Shown: positions 50,310 to 61,284 of the stretch, piece by piece | Layout: each line of letters opens with the position of its first letter | Position numbering within the stretch: position 1 is the stretch's first letter | Origin: Pomacea canaliculata | Lineage: Eukaryota; Mollusca; Gastropoda; Architaenioglossa; Ampullariidae | Length of the DNA: 64,000 nt | Reading direction: 5' to 3' | Assembly: GCF_003073045.1 (NCBI RefSeq) | Contig: NC_037594.1 | Coordinates: forward strand, 32,746,338 to 32,810,337 | Notes under the pieces: model-generated | Databases searched by the model: none | What the model saw: only the letters and a program-made list of their open reading frames with translations | What the model was told of the DNA's origin: nothing | Made by a program: the position numbers and the translations under genes

Positions 50310-52549
50310 GTTTTTTTTATCAGTTCACTTCATAGTGTTCATCATAGTTGTATATGGGACCATAGTAACCATGCCCACTTACCTGATATATGATAATCAC
50401 CACACACAAAAAGTGAACCAAACTCGTAGCCTACACCTCTTAGTAGGGTCAAAATGTTTTCTTTTGTACAAAACTGAAAAGGGAGAATTAGGGTTGTGGG
50501 TTGTTCCCTTCTTGGTTGTATGTCATGGCATCACAAGTAAAAGTTGTTCCATATCCTGTTGTCTGTTAAACTTCTACAAACATCCTGTTGTGCATATGCA
50601 GTGATCGTCCTGATTGATAACATTTCACACACACACTTCCCTGAACACAAGAAAACTGAGCGCCAAGGACGAGTCGGAGCACTTGTGTAAAAAAGAAAAT
50701 GAGAACCGAGAAGGAAGGGTCAAAGTCATATCCGTGACTCAGAAAAATACAACTAGGGAACTTCAATTTTTACTTATCCCTTTATTTTTGTAGAAAGTAA
50801 GAAGGCTGCGTGACCGATCACAAAAAAGTGTCCAAGATTATCATCAATGATTTTGTTTACAAACTGCACGTGCGCACCTCTGTGCGAGTGGGAAGAATCT
50901 ATAAGCTAATGGCGGGATAGCTGAGTCAGTGGTGTCACCGATTGTATTAAAAAATCCTCAAAGATTAATCTAAATCCCAAAGCCTGTATTTACCATGCTA
51001 TAGTAGCAGTTTTTCAGAACCGCGATGAAAACAGACTCGAGTATTGGAAATATAATTAATATGAAGTTCGTCATCGGCATCGCTATGTGCCTCCGATGTG
51101 TTTGAGACTAGGGAACTCTCAGGCTCGAACCTGTACATTTTTATTTGTGCAGTTTCCTCCGGTTCTGAAAAACTGCTACTACAGCACGATACATGCATCG
51201 TCAGAACAAAGCATTATGTGGATTGGTGTCAGGAGTAATGCTCATGGAACATATGTTTGTAGTGCACGTTTAAAGGATTCAATAGTGGCGAATATGGAAG
51301 GGGTGAGAGCTCCACTGTTTGGCAGCACAGTAACTAAAACTTCGGTGATAATAGAATAATAATAATAAATGCAACCTTTGTAAAGCACATACTCGCACTC
51401 CTAAGGATAATGCTCTTAGTGCCTAAGAACAAGAATGAAACAGGGACAGAATACGAGGGACAGGAAAACAAGCAAATAATATATAAACTATAGAAGAATA
51501 AAAAATTGCTTCTGTATTTGTACTTTTAACAATACTGACGAAGAATAAAATCAAATACAGAAAACGCAAAGAGGAACCAAAGAACAAGAACTGAGACTAA
51601 AAAAAAAAAAGAAGACGAGCAGGGAAGGGTGTGAAAAAGGACTTGCATTGTGGGAAAGGGTGTTTGGATAATGTATACGGAAGAGGTAACCATATGTGGT
51701 TGTTCTGGGGACAGGGATGGCATACGTCCATCAGACGAAGAGCCGAGATGTTGAAGACGAGAAGTTCAGAGAAGAAGGACAAGAGCTTGCAAAGAAATTC
51801 AAACACAGCGCAGACAGTTTGTATATCTCGAATTCGAGAACGAATGGGTAGACAATCCCCCCAAAAAATGTGAAGGAGAGGAGTGATATATGGTCCAGTT
51901 TCTTAGCTCTAAACATTAAACATGCAACGGAGTTGTGGATTTTATGAAGAAAGAATGATTGGCAGTAAAATATTACAACAGTAGCGCTCTCGCCTCATCC
52001 CGCAGTACTGATACACAAACACGCCTACAACACTCTATACAGAGTAATAATACTCAGTCACAACAGTAGCAACCTGTGCGGTTGTGCCAAGTCTGAGTAG
52101 TTGTCAGTAAGGAGAAATACTCAAGCCACGACAACACAAACCCCCATCATGTCTATTGTATCACTCGAGCAGTTGCACATGAGGGCGTGCATACGTATCC
52201 TTCTGTGCACATGTTTGGCAGCGGGTCTGACATGTGGCTGAGCGCAGAGAGAGCAATTAGAGAGTTGATGCCGGGCAAACAATCATATCTTTGTGCCTAT
52301 TTGCTGATTGTCCACAAATAACACACACACATAGGGAGAGAGAGAAGAGAAAACAAAGTATATATCTATATAAAGACGCAAAAGATGTAGGAGCTTGAAG
52401 TGTCTTGGTCTGCCTCAAGACGGTCTGCGTGTTGGCCGTGGTTACTTATAATTAAATTTGTTTCAACTATCCAGTATTCCGACATGAGGAGCTCGGATCT
52501 TTCGTAGTTTCCTACGGACATAGTGTCCAAACCGCTTTAGTGTTGTGCC
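50310..52549. other. Intergenic, no gene seen
   Basis: Space between the convergent aminopeptidase and transporter genes. It carries a LINE/SINE tail at 51354-51440. No splice-flanked open frame was supported. Confidence 0.45.
51354..51440 (-). mobile_element. LINE/SINE 3' tail remnant
   Basis: AATAATAATAAATGCAACC, TTTGTAAAGCACATACTCGC and CTAAGGATAATGCTCTTAG follow the layout of the reverse-complemented AAAGCGC...GCGCTATACAAAT tail. Only this end is left. Confidence 0.45.
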
Positions 52550-54381
52550 TCACACTTCCTCTTCGGTGATTTTCTCTATTTGACTCCCTTGCTGCAGGCG
52601 GTTGACAGGGGAGATGCTGGCGATTCTGTACATGACGAGGAGCACCGGCAAACTGAGGGTCACCTCTGACGTCAGCAGGTAGACGAACCAGGCGTAGGTG
52701 TACTCTTGTAGCAGCGGGCCCAGCACCAGCGGGTTGACCATTCCGGCCACAGAACCGGCCAGCATGATGACCAACGCCACGCTGCCTGAGACGCGGAGGA
52801 CGGCAGAGTCCAGCCAGGAAAAGCTTCCTGGAAAGATAAACGAGTTGGAGACGCCGACCAACACCACACAGGACCAGACACCGGCCTCTGACCCCATGAC
52901 GACACTTGCGTGAAGACCCCCTAGAGCGCATGCGCTGCAGGATGTGGCCAGGACAAGAAGTATCTTCAACAACGCTTGCGGCAAGAACAGGTCCAGGAGG
53001 CGAACGACACCCATAGACAGCCAGTACAGTGACGTGGCCAAGACTGCCCGATGGGACGACCATCCCACCTCCTGAACCAGATACAAGAAGAGGAACTGGT
53101 GGACAGTCTCCTCCACGGCAGACACTAGGAAAAAATAAATGCCCGTGAGAGTCAAGATGACGGTCTGCAGCGGCCTTGAGCGGCTCTGCTCCGGGGTCAT
53201 TTCCTGTTCCCGAGGTCTGTGTGTCGAGGGTCGCTGCTTCTCGCGCGTGATGTAACTCACAAGGAATGGCGCTGCTGCCACCAGGCACAAGAGGGCGCTG
53301 ATGACGTAGGCGTAGTGAACTCTGTGCGTGCCCAGTGACGTCAGTGAGTTCCGCACAGTGACGTTTTCGCTTAGCGGTCGACGCAGTAGTTGCTCAATAG
53401 GCTCGTGACTGTTGGAATGCGCTTGACGCACATCGTCCACAGAATAGTTCCAGGAAAGAGCCTCCTCGTTTCTGTCGATAACGCCATCCTCGCGCGACCC
53501 ATCGACGAGGAAGATCATGGAGACGACTGGTGACACAGCGCCACCTGTGATGTACGCCAGCTGCAGGACCTGTAGAACACGTATGCCCAGAAGACCCCAC
53601 AGCCTGGCGACGTCTGCACACGAGCCTGATAGATGAAAAAAAAAAAAAAACAACAACTTTCAACTGTAATAATAGTAGCCCGTCCTGCTCCGGCTAACTT
53701 CTGGAAATGAAAATCTTCAGCTGTCACATTCTCGGAGAATTTCAACGGCAGTCAGATGTCACACCTGTCTGATTTTGTCAAACGATAATTTACAGCTGTC
53801 AGATTCTGTCATCCAGCTGTCTGATTATCTACAAACATTAACAGAGTTTGTCATGCGACATGTTTTCTACGATCGTCAGATTTTGTCAAACTACACAGCA
53901 GCTGTCAGCTTTTTACAGCTGTTAGTTTTTAATTCAAGAAAGCCTCGTTCTCCATCTGTCAGATTGTGTCTGATGACATTTTTTCTGCGGGTATTTCTTT
54001 TGTCATCGCAATAAATGAATCGCCATTTATAGATGTCTTATTAATTTGCTTGTTAATTAAAATAAAAACATCCCTTTCCAATCAAATGAAGTCAGAGAAT
54101 AGATTTCATGTTAACGGAAAAGTCAAAGTGTTTGTACAAATATTGTTAATGGCTGTCGTGATAAGGATAACTATAACGTCAATCGGGACACAGAATATCA
54201 ACATTTATTCGGCATATATATATAACAATCATAATACAATGAAAATGAAACTGAGTAAAGCGTTCTACAATAATTTCCCTACTGTATTAAGCATTTTTTA
54301 ATTCCTTGGCCTTGTCATTTTTTTCATTTTTTCTTTTATTGCTCTTTTCTTTCACTTTGCTTCCAAGAGTCAAGAATCAGT

Positions 54382-54417
<36 letters not shown>

Positions 54418-55579
54418 CCTTCGCACCTCCAGGTGCATAGGCCATCGACGACAGTTTACTGTTGTCGATGTTTTAGTAGCAAAGATTTGTTTTTACGGGG
54501 TGGGGGTGCTGGCCCCACGCCCAACCCTCCTCCTTTTTCGGCCGGGCTTGGGACCGTCCTTGGCGGAGAGCAGCCAGCCCTGTAAACAGATGCCACGTGC
54601 AGAGAAAGAACAGCGTGCCCGAGACGAGAAATGAACCCAGGGCAGCCAACCTTCACTGTATTGGTGACAGGCGCTAACAGCGCTAACCGTTGCGCCACCG
54701 GGCCGCTAATCAGTCATTACTTTGCGTTAAAATAGAAAACACACGGGTCAGCGAAATAATAAAGATAAAAATACCTTCGACATTTATAACAGATTGATCT
54801 CAGTTGACAAAAATCTGTACTTTGCTGAATGTTTTCTCTTTTGAGCAGGTGAAAGCGAGGGCAAATGGCAGTGAGTACCTGATTCCAGCCAGCCGACGAA
54901 GACAAAGTTAAAGCAGTACAGGGCAGCCAGGACCTCGTAGGAAGAACACAAGGGCAACACGATGGTGGTGGCGCCCAGGCCAATGGCAGACCAGAAGAGG
55001 CTCATTAACTTGTGGAAACGCCCAAATGTCACTCCACTGGCAAGACAGCCCATCAGGTAGCCTCCGGCACCCAGTGCAAATAGGGTGGAGCTCCTCCTCA
55101 CGGTCAAGTCAGCGGCGCGTGCCAGCTCCAGGATGGAGGGTCCGCGCTGTCCCACCACCCAACCCTACAGAAGAAATGCCTTCTCTTGAGCTGCCGTGGT
55201 GTTTTTAAAAAGCATACGTGGCCCTTTAAGGAATGGCAGTTAGCTGAGAAAGAACATTGCGAATGTACTAGCAGCAACAACACATATTGAGGCAGTAACG
55301 GAAGTGCATTGATTCATGATAAAGTGACTTCCCATGAAACTTCACAACAAAATCAGTAAGTATAGTTCATGCAGGCACGTAAATGCGCTCTCTTACACAC
55401 ACACGCGAGCTTCTCTAACTTACGCAGACGAAGGAAGCTAGAGAAAGCCAGACGGTGTGGACGACCTTCCGGCGGTACTGCAAGCGTTCAAGTCCGTGGC
55501 CAGGCAGGTCCTCCTGCTGCCTCCCTCTACCTGTCCCACGGCCGTCATGAGCCAGAACAGTAAAGGCCTTGAGTCTCAT
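52550..55579 (-). CDS. Major facilitator superfamily transporter, NaGLT1/MFSD4B-like (505 aa)
   Basis: Three coding exons on the minus strand: 55579-55424, 55164-54879 and 53625-52550; borders are AG/GT and phases close to 505 aa. Hydrophobic segments make 12 likely membrane helices: VVHTVWLSLASFVCG across the first junction, then TLFALGAGGYLMGCL, two around SLFWSAIGLGATTIV and VLAALYCFNFVFVGW, and eight in the last exon. The sequence around GPSILELA after helix 1, and FVFVGWLESG, NSFIFPGSFSWL and NPLVLGP-like segments, resemble the sodium-dependent glucose transporter 1/MFSD4 branch. The substrate cannot be read from sequence; sugar is the family precedent. A loop after helix 5 has N-glycosylation sequons (NYS, NVT). 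Start ATG 55579 precedes a charged 38-residue N-terminus. Intron 2 contains a full SINE and a minisatellite. Confident for MFS, less so for the branch. Confidence 0.9.
53700..53980. repeat. Diverged minisatellite in transporter intron 2
   Basis: The phrase CAGCTGTCAGATT(TTGTC) or close variants (CTGTCTGATTATC, TCGTCAGATTTTGTC, CAGCTGTCAGCTTTT, ATCTGTCAGATTGTGTC) recurs roughly every 25-45 bases, about eight times. It reads both as CTGTCAGA and its rough complement TCTGACAG. It has no coding potential. Confidence 0.6.
54386..54707 (-). mobile_element. tRNA-derived SINE, full-length copy
   Basis: On the minus strand: head AGCGGCCCGGTGGCGCAACG with A box, a B-box-like GGGTTCATTTCTCG, the body with GGCATCTGTTTACAGGGCTGG, a G-rich middle, a 3' part with a small inverted repeat (CATCGACAACAG / CTGTCGTCGATG), and a poly-A of about 30 bases. 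The perfect 11-bp direct repeat AATCAGTCATT at 54375-54385 and 54708-54718 marks the insertion. The long poly-A and intact duplication suggest it is recent. The head holds a short local duplication (GCGCTAACAGCGCTAAC on the plus strand). It lies in intron 2 of the transporter gene, in the same orientation. Confidence 0.93.
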
Positions 55580-55705
55580 AGTAGACGGTCAGTGTCACCG
55601 GCGACGTCCACAACGACTTGATCAAAAGACAAGAAGACAGAAGCACCACTGACATACGCTAGCCACTGTTTTTGTTGTAGCATCTACACAATGGAGTCCC
55701 CATGC

Positions 55706-56179
55706 CTAGAAAATAAGGCCCTCATCTGTGCGATCGTGTGCACCGAGTGCTTGCAAAGACACTTTACGCTCCGCCTCTGTGAGAAGGAATGAAATAAACT
55801 TGGCGTAAATAAACATCGACAATACCCTACTAAAGAACAGATATGCTTGCCGCAGTCTGAATGCCGTGTGTGCTTTGATGTGAGCGAGATACGACCAGTC
55901 TCTCCATTTTATCTGTGCCAGCATCTTGCCTTCCAAATGTTCTCGCTGCTGGCACCGCCTCTGTAGTCGCCATGCTGAGGAAACAATTACAGGCTTTCCA
56001 TAAAGGAGGTGACAGTAATCAACACACCAAGGACAGATATTTATCCGTGTCATATACCCTGTATACTTGCTGCATCCTGAACAGCTGAATACTAGTTCTT
56101 TCTTTGTTCTGATCATGTCTGGAAAAATTGTTTCTACAAAGTTATCAGAGTGGGTTAATGGCGCCACAGAAGCTAACAT
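55706..56179 (-). CDS. Unrecognised single open frame, 157 aa
   Basis: ATG at 56179 opens 157 codons to TAG. It reads MLASVAPLTHSDNFVETIFP, then two paired-cysteine motifs (CSGCSKYTG and CPWCVDYC) some 20 residues apart, a basic middle (WRLQRRCQQREHLEGK), and a helical, hydrophobic end. The cysteine pattern could bind zinc, but I know no family with it. The frame lies just upstream of the transporter's start on the same strand, so it might also be transporter 5' flank that is open by chance. No splice site or promoter is evident. Confidence 0.3.
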   Translation of the reverse strand: MLASVAPLTHSDNFVETIFPDMIRTKKELVFSCSGCSKYTGYMTRINICPWCVDYCHLLYGKPVIVSSAWRLQRRCQQREHLEGKMLAQIKWRDWSYLAHIKAHTAFRLRQAYLFFSRVLSMFIYAKFISFLLTEAERKVSLQALGAHDRTDEGLIF

Positions 56180-56850
56180 TGTTCTTTTATCTGGCTAAGT
56201 GTGATTTGGTTTTTAAAACTCTGATGGATGTATTGGGAAAGTACAGGCTCCAGTTTTTTTTTTAAATTCTTTTTCTGATTTAGTGTTCCCAAGAGCAACT
56301 GACCTATAGAGCAGCGAAAGAGTTGAGCTAGTTGTCACAGAAATCAGAAATGACTGCTGCCAGCCTGCAACGACTATGTGACAAACTGTTGAAAAACAAA
56401 CCGCATCGCTTAAATCATCCTACTTTAAAAAATATATAAAGCAAATAAAACACAGATAAAGTCGAGCCAAAGCAGAAGTCGGACATTGTTTCGAGAGGCC
56501 ACAGAGGAGCAGCAGCAGATCTTTATGAAAATCAGAGCATGGAGATGTTCTCCATTTACAATTCGCTGTGCGTTGCTGTGGGTGACAAACAATCCGTGAT
56601 AAAAATTAGTTTAATATGCACCTAAGTTATTTCAGATGGGAAGGATGCTTCGTCGTTAATATCAATTATTTCCTTTATGCATCTGGCAGTTAGCTGAATG
56701 TTTAGGTTACTGTTATTTTTTATTAGTCACATGTCTGATACACCGATGAATTAGGCAGCAATGCTCAAACTGAATCTTAGGTCGATGATGGCCTTTACTG
56801 GCACCAAAATGGGGACAGAAAACTTGAAAACAATGCTAATCTCTCTTCAC
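56180..56850. other. Intergenic, no gene seen
   Basis: No supported coding or RNA feature. Confidence 0.4.
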
Positions 56851-56949
56851 ATGATTGTACAATGCTATAGTGTGTACTTACATACGTGTCCTCATATCAA
56901 GACATGATTGTACAATGTTATAGTGTGTACTTACATACGTGTCCTCATA

Positions 56950-59238
56950 CAGGGATGGGGAGTAGCTGTAGCCTAGCTACAGCTACTGTAGCCGGCTACA
57001 AATTTTGTAGCTTGTAGCTTAGCCGGCTACAAATTAAAAAAAAAGTAGCTTGTAGCCGTAGCTACATTTTAGAAAGTAGCTGTAGCTTGGCTACATGTTG
57101 GCTACTTTCACGACTGTAGCACTCTAGTAGTGTACAAAGTATAATGTCTTTGGGTTGTAGATTTGCATCTATATTCCAGAATGTTTAGCACGGCAGCAAT
57201 GTAAAAGATAGAATGTCTTTGTGCGAGGGAGGAAATGATGTTCAACAATGTAGCAATGTTCAAAGTAAAAATGTCTTGTCTTTGCGCGAGGGAGGAAATG
57301 ATGTTTAACAATGTAGCGATGTTCAAAAATGTCTTTATTGCGACGAAATATAATGTCTGTGCTAGAATGTTCGAGGGGAGGGAGAATAAATAGCAGGGCT
57401 GACAGTGGTGTGGGACCTCTTTGTGAATTGGAGAGAGAGAGAAGTTAGGCCAGCTGCTGAGAAAAAGGTACTGAATTAAAGAAAACTTCAGTGTGGAATT
57501 CAATCTCTGTGTTATTTCTGGGTACCGGGTCGTCCATGTGGCGGGAGCGATTTGAAAAACGAAGATGGATGTACCCATCAATTTCCAGCCTTATTTGAAA
57601 TTTTTTACATTTTGCGAAGCCACAAAATGTGGGTATAGTTTCAAATGCAAGAATTGTTGAGAGATTGTTCAGTCTGGCAGGACTTATCATGACAAAAGCT
57701 GCGCACTAGGGTGACAGACAGCAACTTCGAGGCCAAAGTTCTGGTCAAATTCAATTCCATGAAGGACTAAAAGAATGTAGATTTGTTTTAAGGTTACGGT
57801 ACACTCCAAAAATTAAAATCCATATTTTAAATATCTTTAAGGTTTTTAAATATAGAGTAACAAAAACAATAAATATAGCACTTTAAAACTGTTTTTAAGT
57901 ACCTAAAGTGAAAATTGTGACTTTAATCAACGATTTTGTTTCAAAACGTACAAGCATTTAAAAAACAAATTTACACAATACCATAAGTCATATACCAAAG
58001 GTTTTGGATTTTTTGTAAACTAGAGGCACTGATAAGAAAACTGATGCATAAGGCGTTTTGATATCTCAAGATTTCTAGGAGATATAAAAAATCAGACATG
58101 GTACCCCCCTACTCAGTGTGAATGTGGCAATTAAATATTTAGAAAATATTTAGAAAAATGTTAATTTTATCAAAAGTAATGTTTATACCATATTCTCAAA
58201 TGCATCACTTTGTAGCTTATGCATTTCTAAACAAAATTGCAAAATTTTACTGCTGTAGCACAAGCCAATCTTGAGAAATATGTTTTTATAGTTTAGGACT
58301 GGATGTCAAAAACGACAAACAGAGAAATTCAAGCTTAAAGATTTAAAATAAATATATCTTGTATCAGAACATTTAAAAAAAATATATTTCAGTGTTTATA
58401 TGCTACATTTGACATCCTACTATATAATTAAAGTCTATTCTAGTATGCCAGGACTATACTTTTCACCCTATCAGCTTTTGGAAACAATTAGTTTGTGTTC
58501 CTTTCTTTGTTTTCAGTGTCAGTGTTAGAAAAAAATGCCTTATGATCTGCTTGCCTAAATTAGATTAAGCAGTGTTTTACTTATATTCCATGCAAACTCA
58601 TTTATTTCAATGGTCTGTTGTTCATTGTCACAGTATTGATAAGAGGTTGACATTTTTCATCACCACATAACCTAACTTATTGAAAAATTCCACCAGGTAC
58701 CTGATACTTAAGCATCTGTTTAGTTTTCATTTCTAAGTAATAGGGAACAAATAGTTATAGAAAACAAATGTTTATCGGAAAACTTATATAATTTCTTTTG
58801 TCACTAAAACAGGATGAGGAAAAAGATCCAGAAATGTTTAATATAATCGTAAAATACGTGTACTTATTGTGTGAAAAAGGCCGGGGAGGAAGGGTGCAAG
58901 GAATGAATGAAAGCATTTATGGATTCACTAAATAAAATTGTCGGTATATCGCAGTTCTCCGTTTCATTATTATAATAAAAACTTTGTAAAGCAAGTAATA
59001 GTGTTTTGTGTGTATGTTTGATGTTTGTGTATGTTGCTACAGCCAGCTGGCTACAGCTAACTTGTTATAACATCACGCTTTTAAAAGTAGCCAAAAGAAG
59101 CTGGCTACATTTTAAAAGTAGCCCAAAATAGCTGGCTACTTTTTGGAAAATTGTAGCTGTAGTGTAGCCGGCTACATTTTGAAAAAAAGTAGCTGTAGCC
59201 TAGCCGGCTACAAATTAAAAGTAGCTTGCCCATCCCTG
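56950..59238 (+). mobile_element. 2.3-kb degraded hAT DNA transposon
   Basis: Begins CAGGGATGGGGAGTAGCTG and ends AGTAGCTTGCCCATCCCTG, with a perfect 8-bp target duplication TCCTCATA (56942-56949 and 59239-59246). Both ends are packed with palindromic subterminal copies of GTAGCCGGCTAC, with AAATT next to them. Near 57610-57715 on the plus strand, KPQNVGIVSNARIVERLFSL and AGLIMTKA match the dimerisation (hATC) region at the C-terminus of hAT transposases; after one stop a short stretch VTDSNFEAKVLVKFN continues the same domain. The rest of the transposase has gone, replaced by AT-rich sequence, so it can move only with help. Confidence 0.92.
57160..57330. repeat. Short tandem repeat inside the hAT element
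   Basis: A unit of about 70 bases, 'gtctttgtgcgagggaggaaatgatgttcaacaatgtagcaatgttcaaa', is present about 2.5 times with small changes. The minus-strand frame across it therefore repeats the phrase FTLNIATLLNIISSLAQR. It arose inside the transposon. Confidence 0.75.
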
Positions 59239-59445
59239 TCCTCATATCAAGACATGATTGTACAATGTTATAGTGTGTACTTACATACGTGTCCTCATAT
59301 CAAGACATGATTGTCCAATACTATAGTGTGTGCTTACATACGTGTCCTCATATCAAGACATGATTGTACAATACTAGTGTGTGCTTACATGCGTGTCATC
59401 ACATCAAGATATGATTGTACAATGTGTACTTACATACGTGTTGCT

Positions 59446-60237
59446 ACATATCCACTATCCAGACATACACGTACAGTTGGTGGACCTACACAACTTGTGG
59501 CTTCACACTGTTGTGTCAGCTACAGAAGGTCAGGCTGCAGGATGGGTCACCACGCTGTGCGTACAAGGGAAGAACTTGTGTGTTTGGTCTCAACATGAAA
59601 CATTTACACAAACTTGCTCGCAAGATGCCGAGGTATCTCGAGACCTCCTGGCTATTTACACACTGACATGGCCTTGACAGTTTTTCGCGGATGTTATTCG
59701 TGTCATTAAGTGTTTTCATGTTAAGTGTTTGCCACTACCTCACCACCCACTTCCACTACACCGCTAAGAGCGACGATCAGGACAATGATTGTGATTAATA
59801 TCATCATTGTTGTGGTTGCTGCTGTTGTTCTTGGTAGGTTAATTCTGTGCTAGAGATGTTCGTGGCAGAATAACGGTCTTGTTTTAAGCTGACCAGCGCC
59901 CAGCAGCTCCACCTTAATTCCTATTCTAGCAAACCGACCTCTCCGTCTGTACGGCCATTCAAACTGTGCAGTGAACCTTTCACAGAGGTAATACTAACAC
60001 CTCTGTTAAGCTCACAAGTTTTCAGGTGTTTTACCCTTCCTGCTTTTTCCATAATGTGAATGCTTTTACTTTTACTCCAACTTGTATCATGCTTCGTCAA
60101 ATAGAGGTATCGATGTTTAATTAAAATTCTATACAAGATACGCAAAAAAGCAAAAAGTGTGGGTGAAGCTGTTCTAAACCATCATGTCATACGAAAGATG
60201 CAAAAGATGTAAAATTCTTATCTTTGTCTTCTCCGGG
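59446..60237. other. Spacer with one protein-like open stretch
   Basis: Between 59460 and 59660 two plus-strand frames are open; one reads VDLHNLWLHTVVSATEGQAA and GWVTTLCVQGKNLCVWSQHE and stops at 59677. It looks somewhat like an exon of a secreted beta-sandwich domain, but there is no convincing acceptor and no donor. A (TTG)n-like stretch follows near 59806. Nothing else is seen. Confidence 0.3.
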
Positions 60238-60564
60238 CAGGGGCGACCTTAGGCAAGTGCAAACTGTGCACCTGCAAAGGGCCGCCAAATCCCAGGGGCT
60301 GCCACGCCAATATATATATTATATAGAACATAAAACAGAAAGAGAAAATAACGACATATGCAGCTGACGGCAATTTGGCTGAAAACATTGTTTCTTGTGA
60401 ATTAGTTCACTGTATTTACTGATGTTGCTAGAGTTGGAGCAGTCAGCTATGTGTAATATTATGACACTGTACCGTAATGAGAATATCACGGGCCGCCACT
60501 TGGTTTTATTGACATTGGCGGGGGAAGGGGCCGCCGATTCTTTCTCTGTCCAGGGTCGCCCCTG
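60238..60564. mobile_element. 327-bp MITE with CAGGGGCGACC ends (hAT-like)
   Basis: Starts CAGGGGCGACCTTAGGCAAG and ends TCCAGGGTCGCCCCTG; next inside are AAAGGGCCGCCAA and GGGGCCGCCGATT. Outer ends form an inverted pair of about 15 bases with a mismatch. I see no target duplication. There is no coding capacity; a (TA)n run lies near 60310. Confidence 0.65.
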
Positions 60565-60911
60565 ATGTTGGACATAAAATAAGTAACAGATCATACCACT
60601 TCACATATCATCTGGGAACGCTTTATAACTGCAGTTCCAGGGACTCTTGACACTGCTTTATAACTTTGGAAACATGACGCTTGCCCTTGAGTGCCCCATG
60701 TTGCCCCAGGGCAGAGACTGACTATTATTTAGATACTTTATAGCTATCACCCCTGGTGTGCGAGGGAGCGTGCCGTGCATGTTTGCACGTGTCAATGTTT
60801 TCTGATGACCCTGAGCCCTCTTCGTCCTATCTTGCATGTAAGTGTTATCTTGACCTGTCCGAGGCATTGGAGGCTAGTGTTAAAGGTCTAGTGGGTGCAT
60901 TTTTTTGCTAG
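60565..60911. other. Spacer, possible intron of the gene at 60912
   Basis: The exon at 60912 enters with two bases carried over, so at least one upstream exon must exist here or further left. None was identified. Confidence 0.35.
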
Positions 60912-61284
60912 TATCATAGACAATGTTATGATTAGAGACTTGTCAGGTCATCCACCGCTGAGAGATCCCCAGGTCAGAAAAAATGTGACTAAGTCTGTAA
61001 GTACTTCAAGGTCCAGTAAGATTTGCTTCAGTATTTTCTCCACAGGGAAGAGCGTTAATTACATCCGAGGAAGGCACTCAAGCTATAAGCTCGAGAGAAA
61101 AAAAAAACGCTCGTCAGACTGGAAAACTCCCCCTTCCCCATCTCATTTACCAAGCGGAGGAGACCAGACTTATTCAGTGGAGGCCACTGGGGGTAGGAGA
61201 TGGTTTGGAGCCACATGTCATGTGCTGACTTGGATCCAGTGAGCCACTTACATTTTCTTGCTCTATAGGCAACAAGGCAATTGA
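60912..61284 (+). CDS. C-terminal exons of an unrecognised gene
   Basis: Exon 60912-61238 has a clear acceptor (TTTTTTGCTAG) and donor (ATCCA|GTGAGC). Its frame reads IIDNVMIRDLSGHPPLRDPQ, then a Lys/Ser-rich part (SSYKLERKKKRSSDWKTPPS) and GGDQTYSVEATGGRRWFGAT. The last exon, 61269-61284 (acceptor GCTCTATAG), completes the split Gln codon and ends QQGN and a stop; an ATTAAA lies about 25 bases later. A 30-base stretch at about 61016-61045 has splice-like ends but is too short for an intron, so I read through it. The upstream part of the gene is not found. No family is recognised; the Lys/Arg-rich segment could be a nuclear signal. Confidence 0.5.

Larger units (their letters stand above)
56851..59445 (+). 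repeat. 53-bp satellite array, interrupted by a hAT element
   Basis: The unit ATGATTGTACAATGTTATAG-TGTGTACTTACATACGTGTC-CTCATATCAAGAC repeats six times: starting 56851 and 56904 before the transposon, and 59254, 59307, 59360 and 59411 after it. The first units are exactly 53 bases; the last two are 51 and shorter. The transposon lies within the second unit, so removing it and one 8-bp duplicate would restore the period. It has short inverted words (TGTACA), and no gene. Confidence 0.9.

Noticed and set aside
52512-53288. 258-codon minus-strand frame
   Set aside because: Shadow of the transporter's last exon in another frame; the 12-helix frame is the real one.
59311-59677. Plus-strand frames across the satellite with CTGxxAYxRV-like repeats, and the following stretch GWVTTLCVQGKNLCV
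   Set aside because: The first part is translated satellite. The second looks a little like a secreted domain but has no convincing splice sites, so it is only mentioned in the spacer entry.
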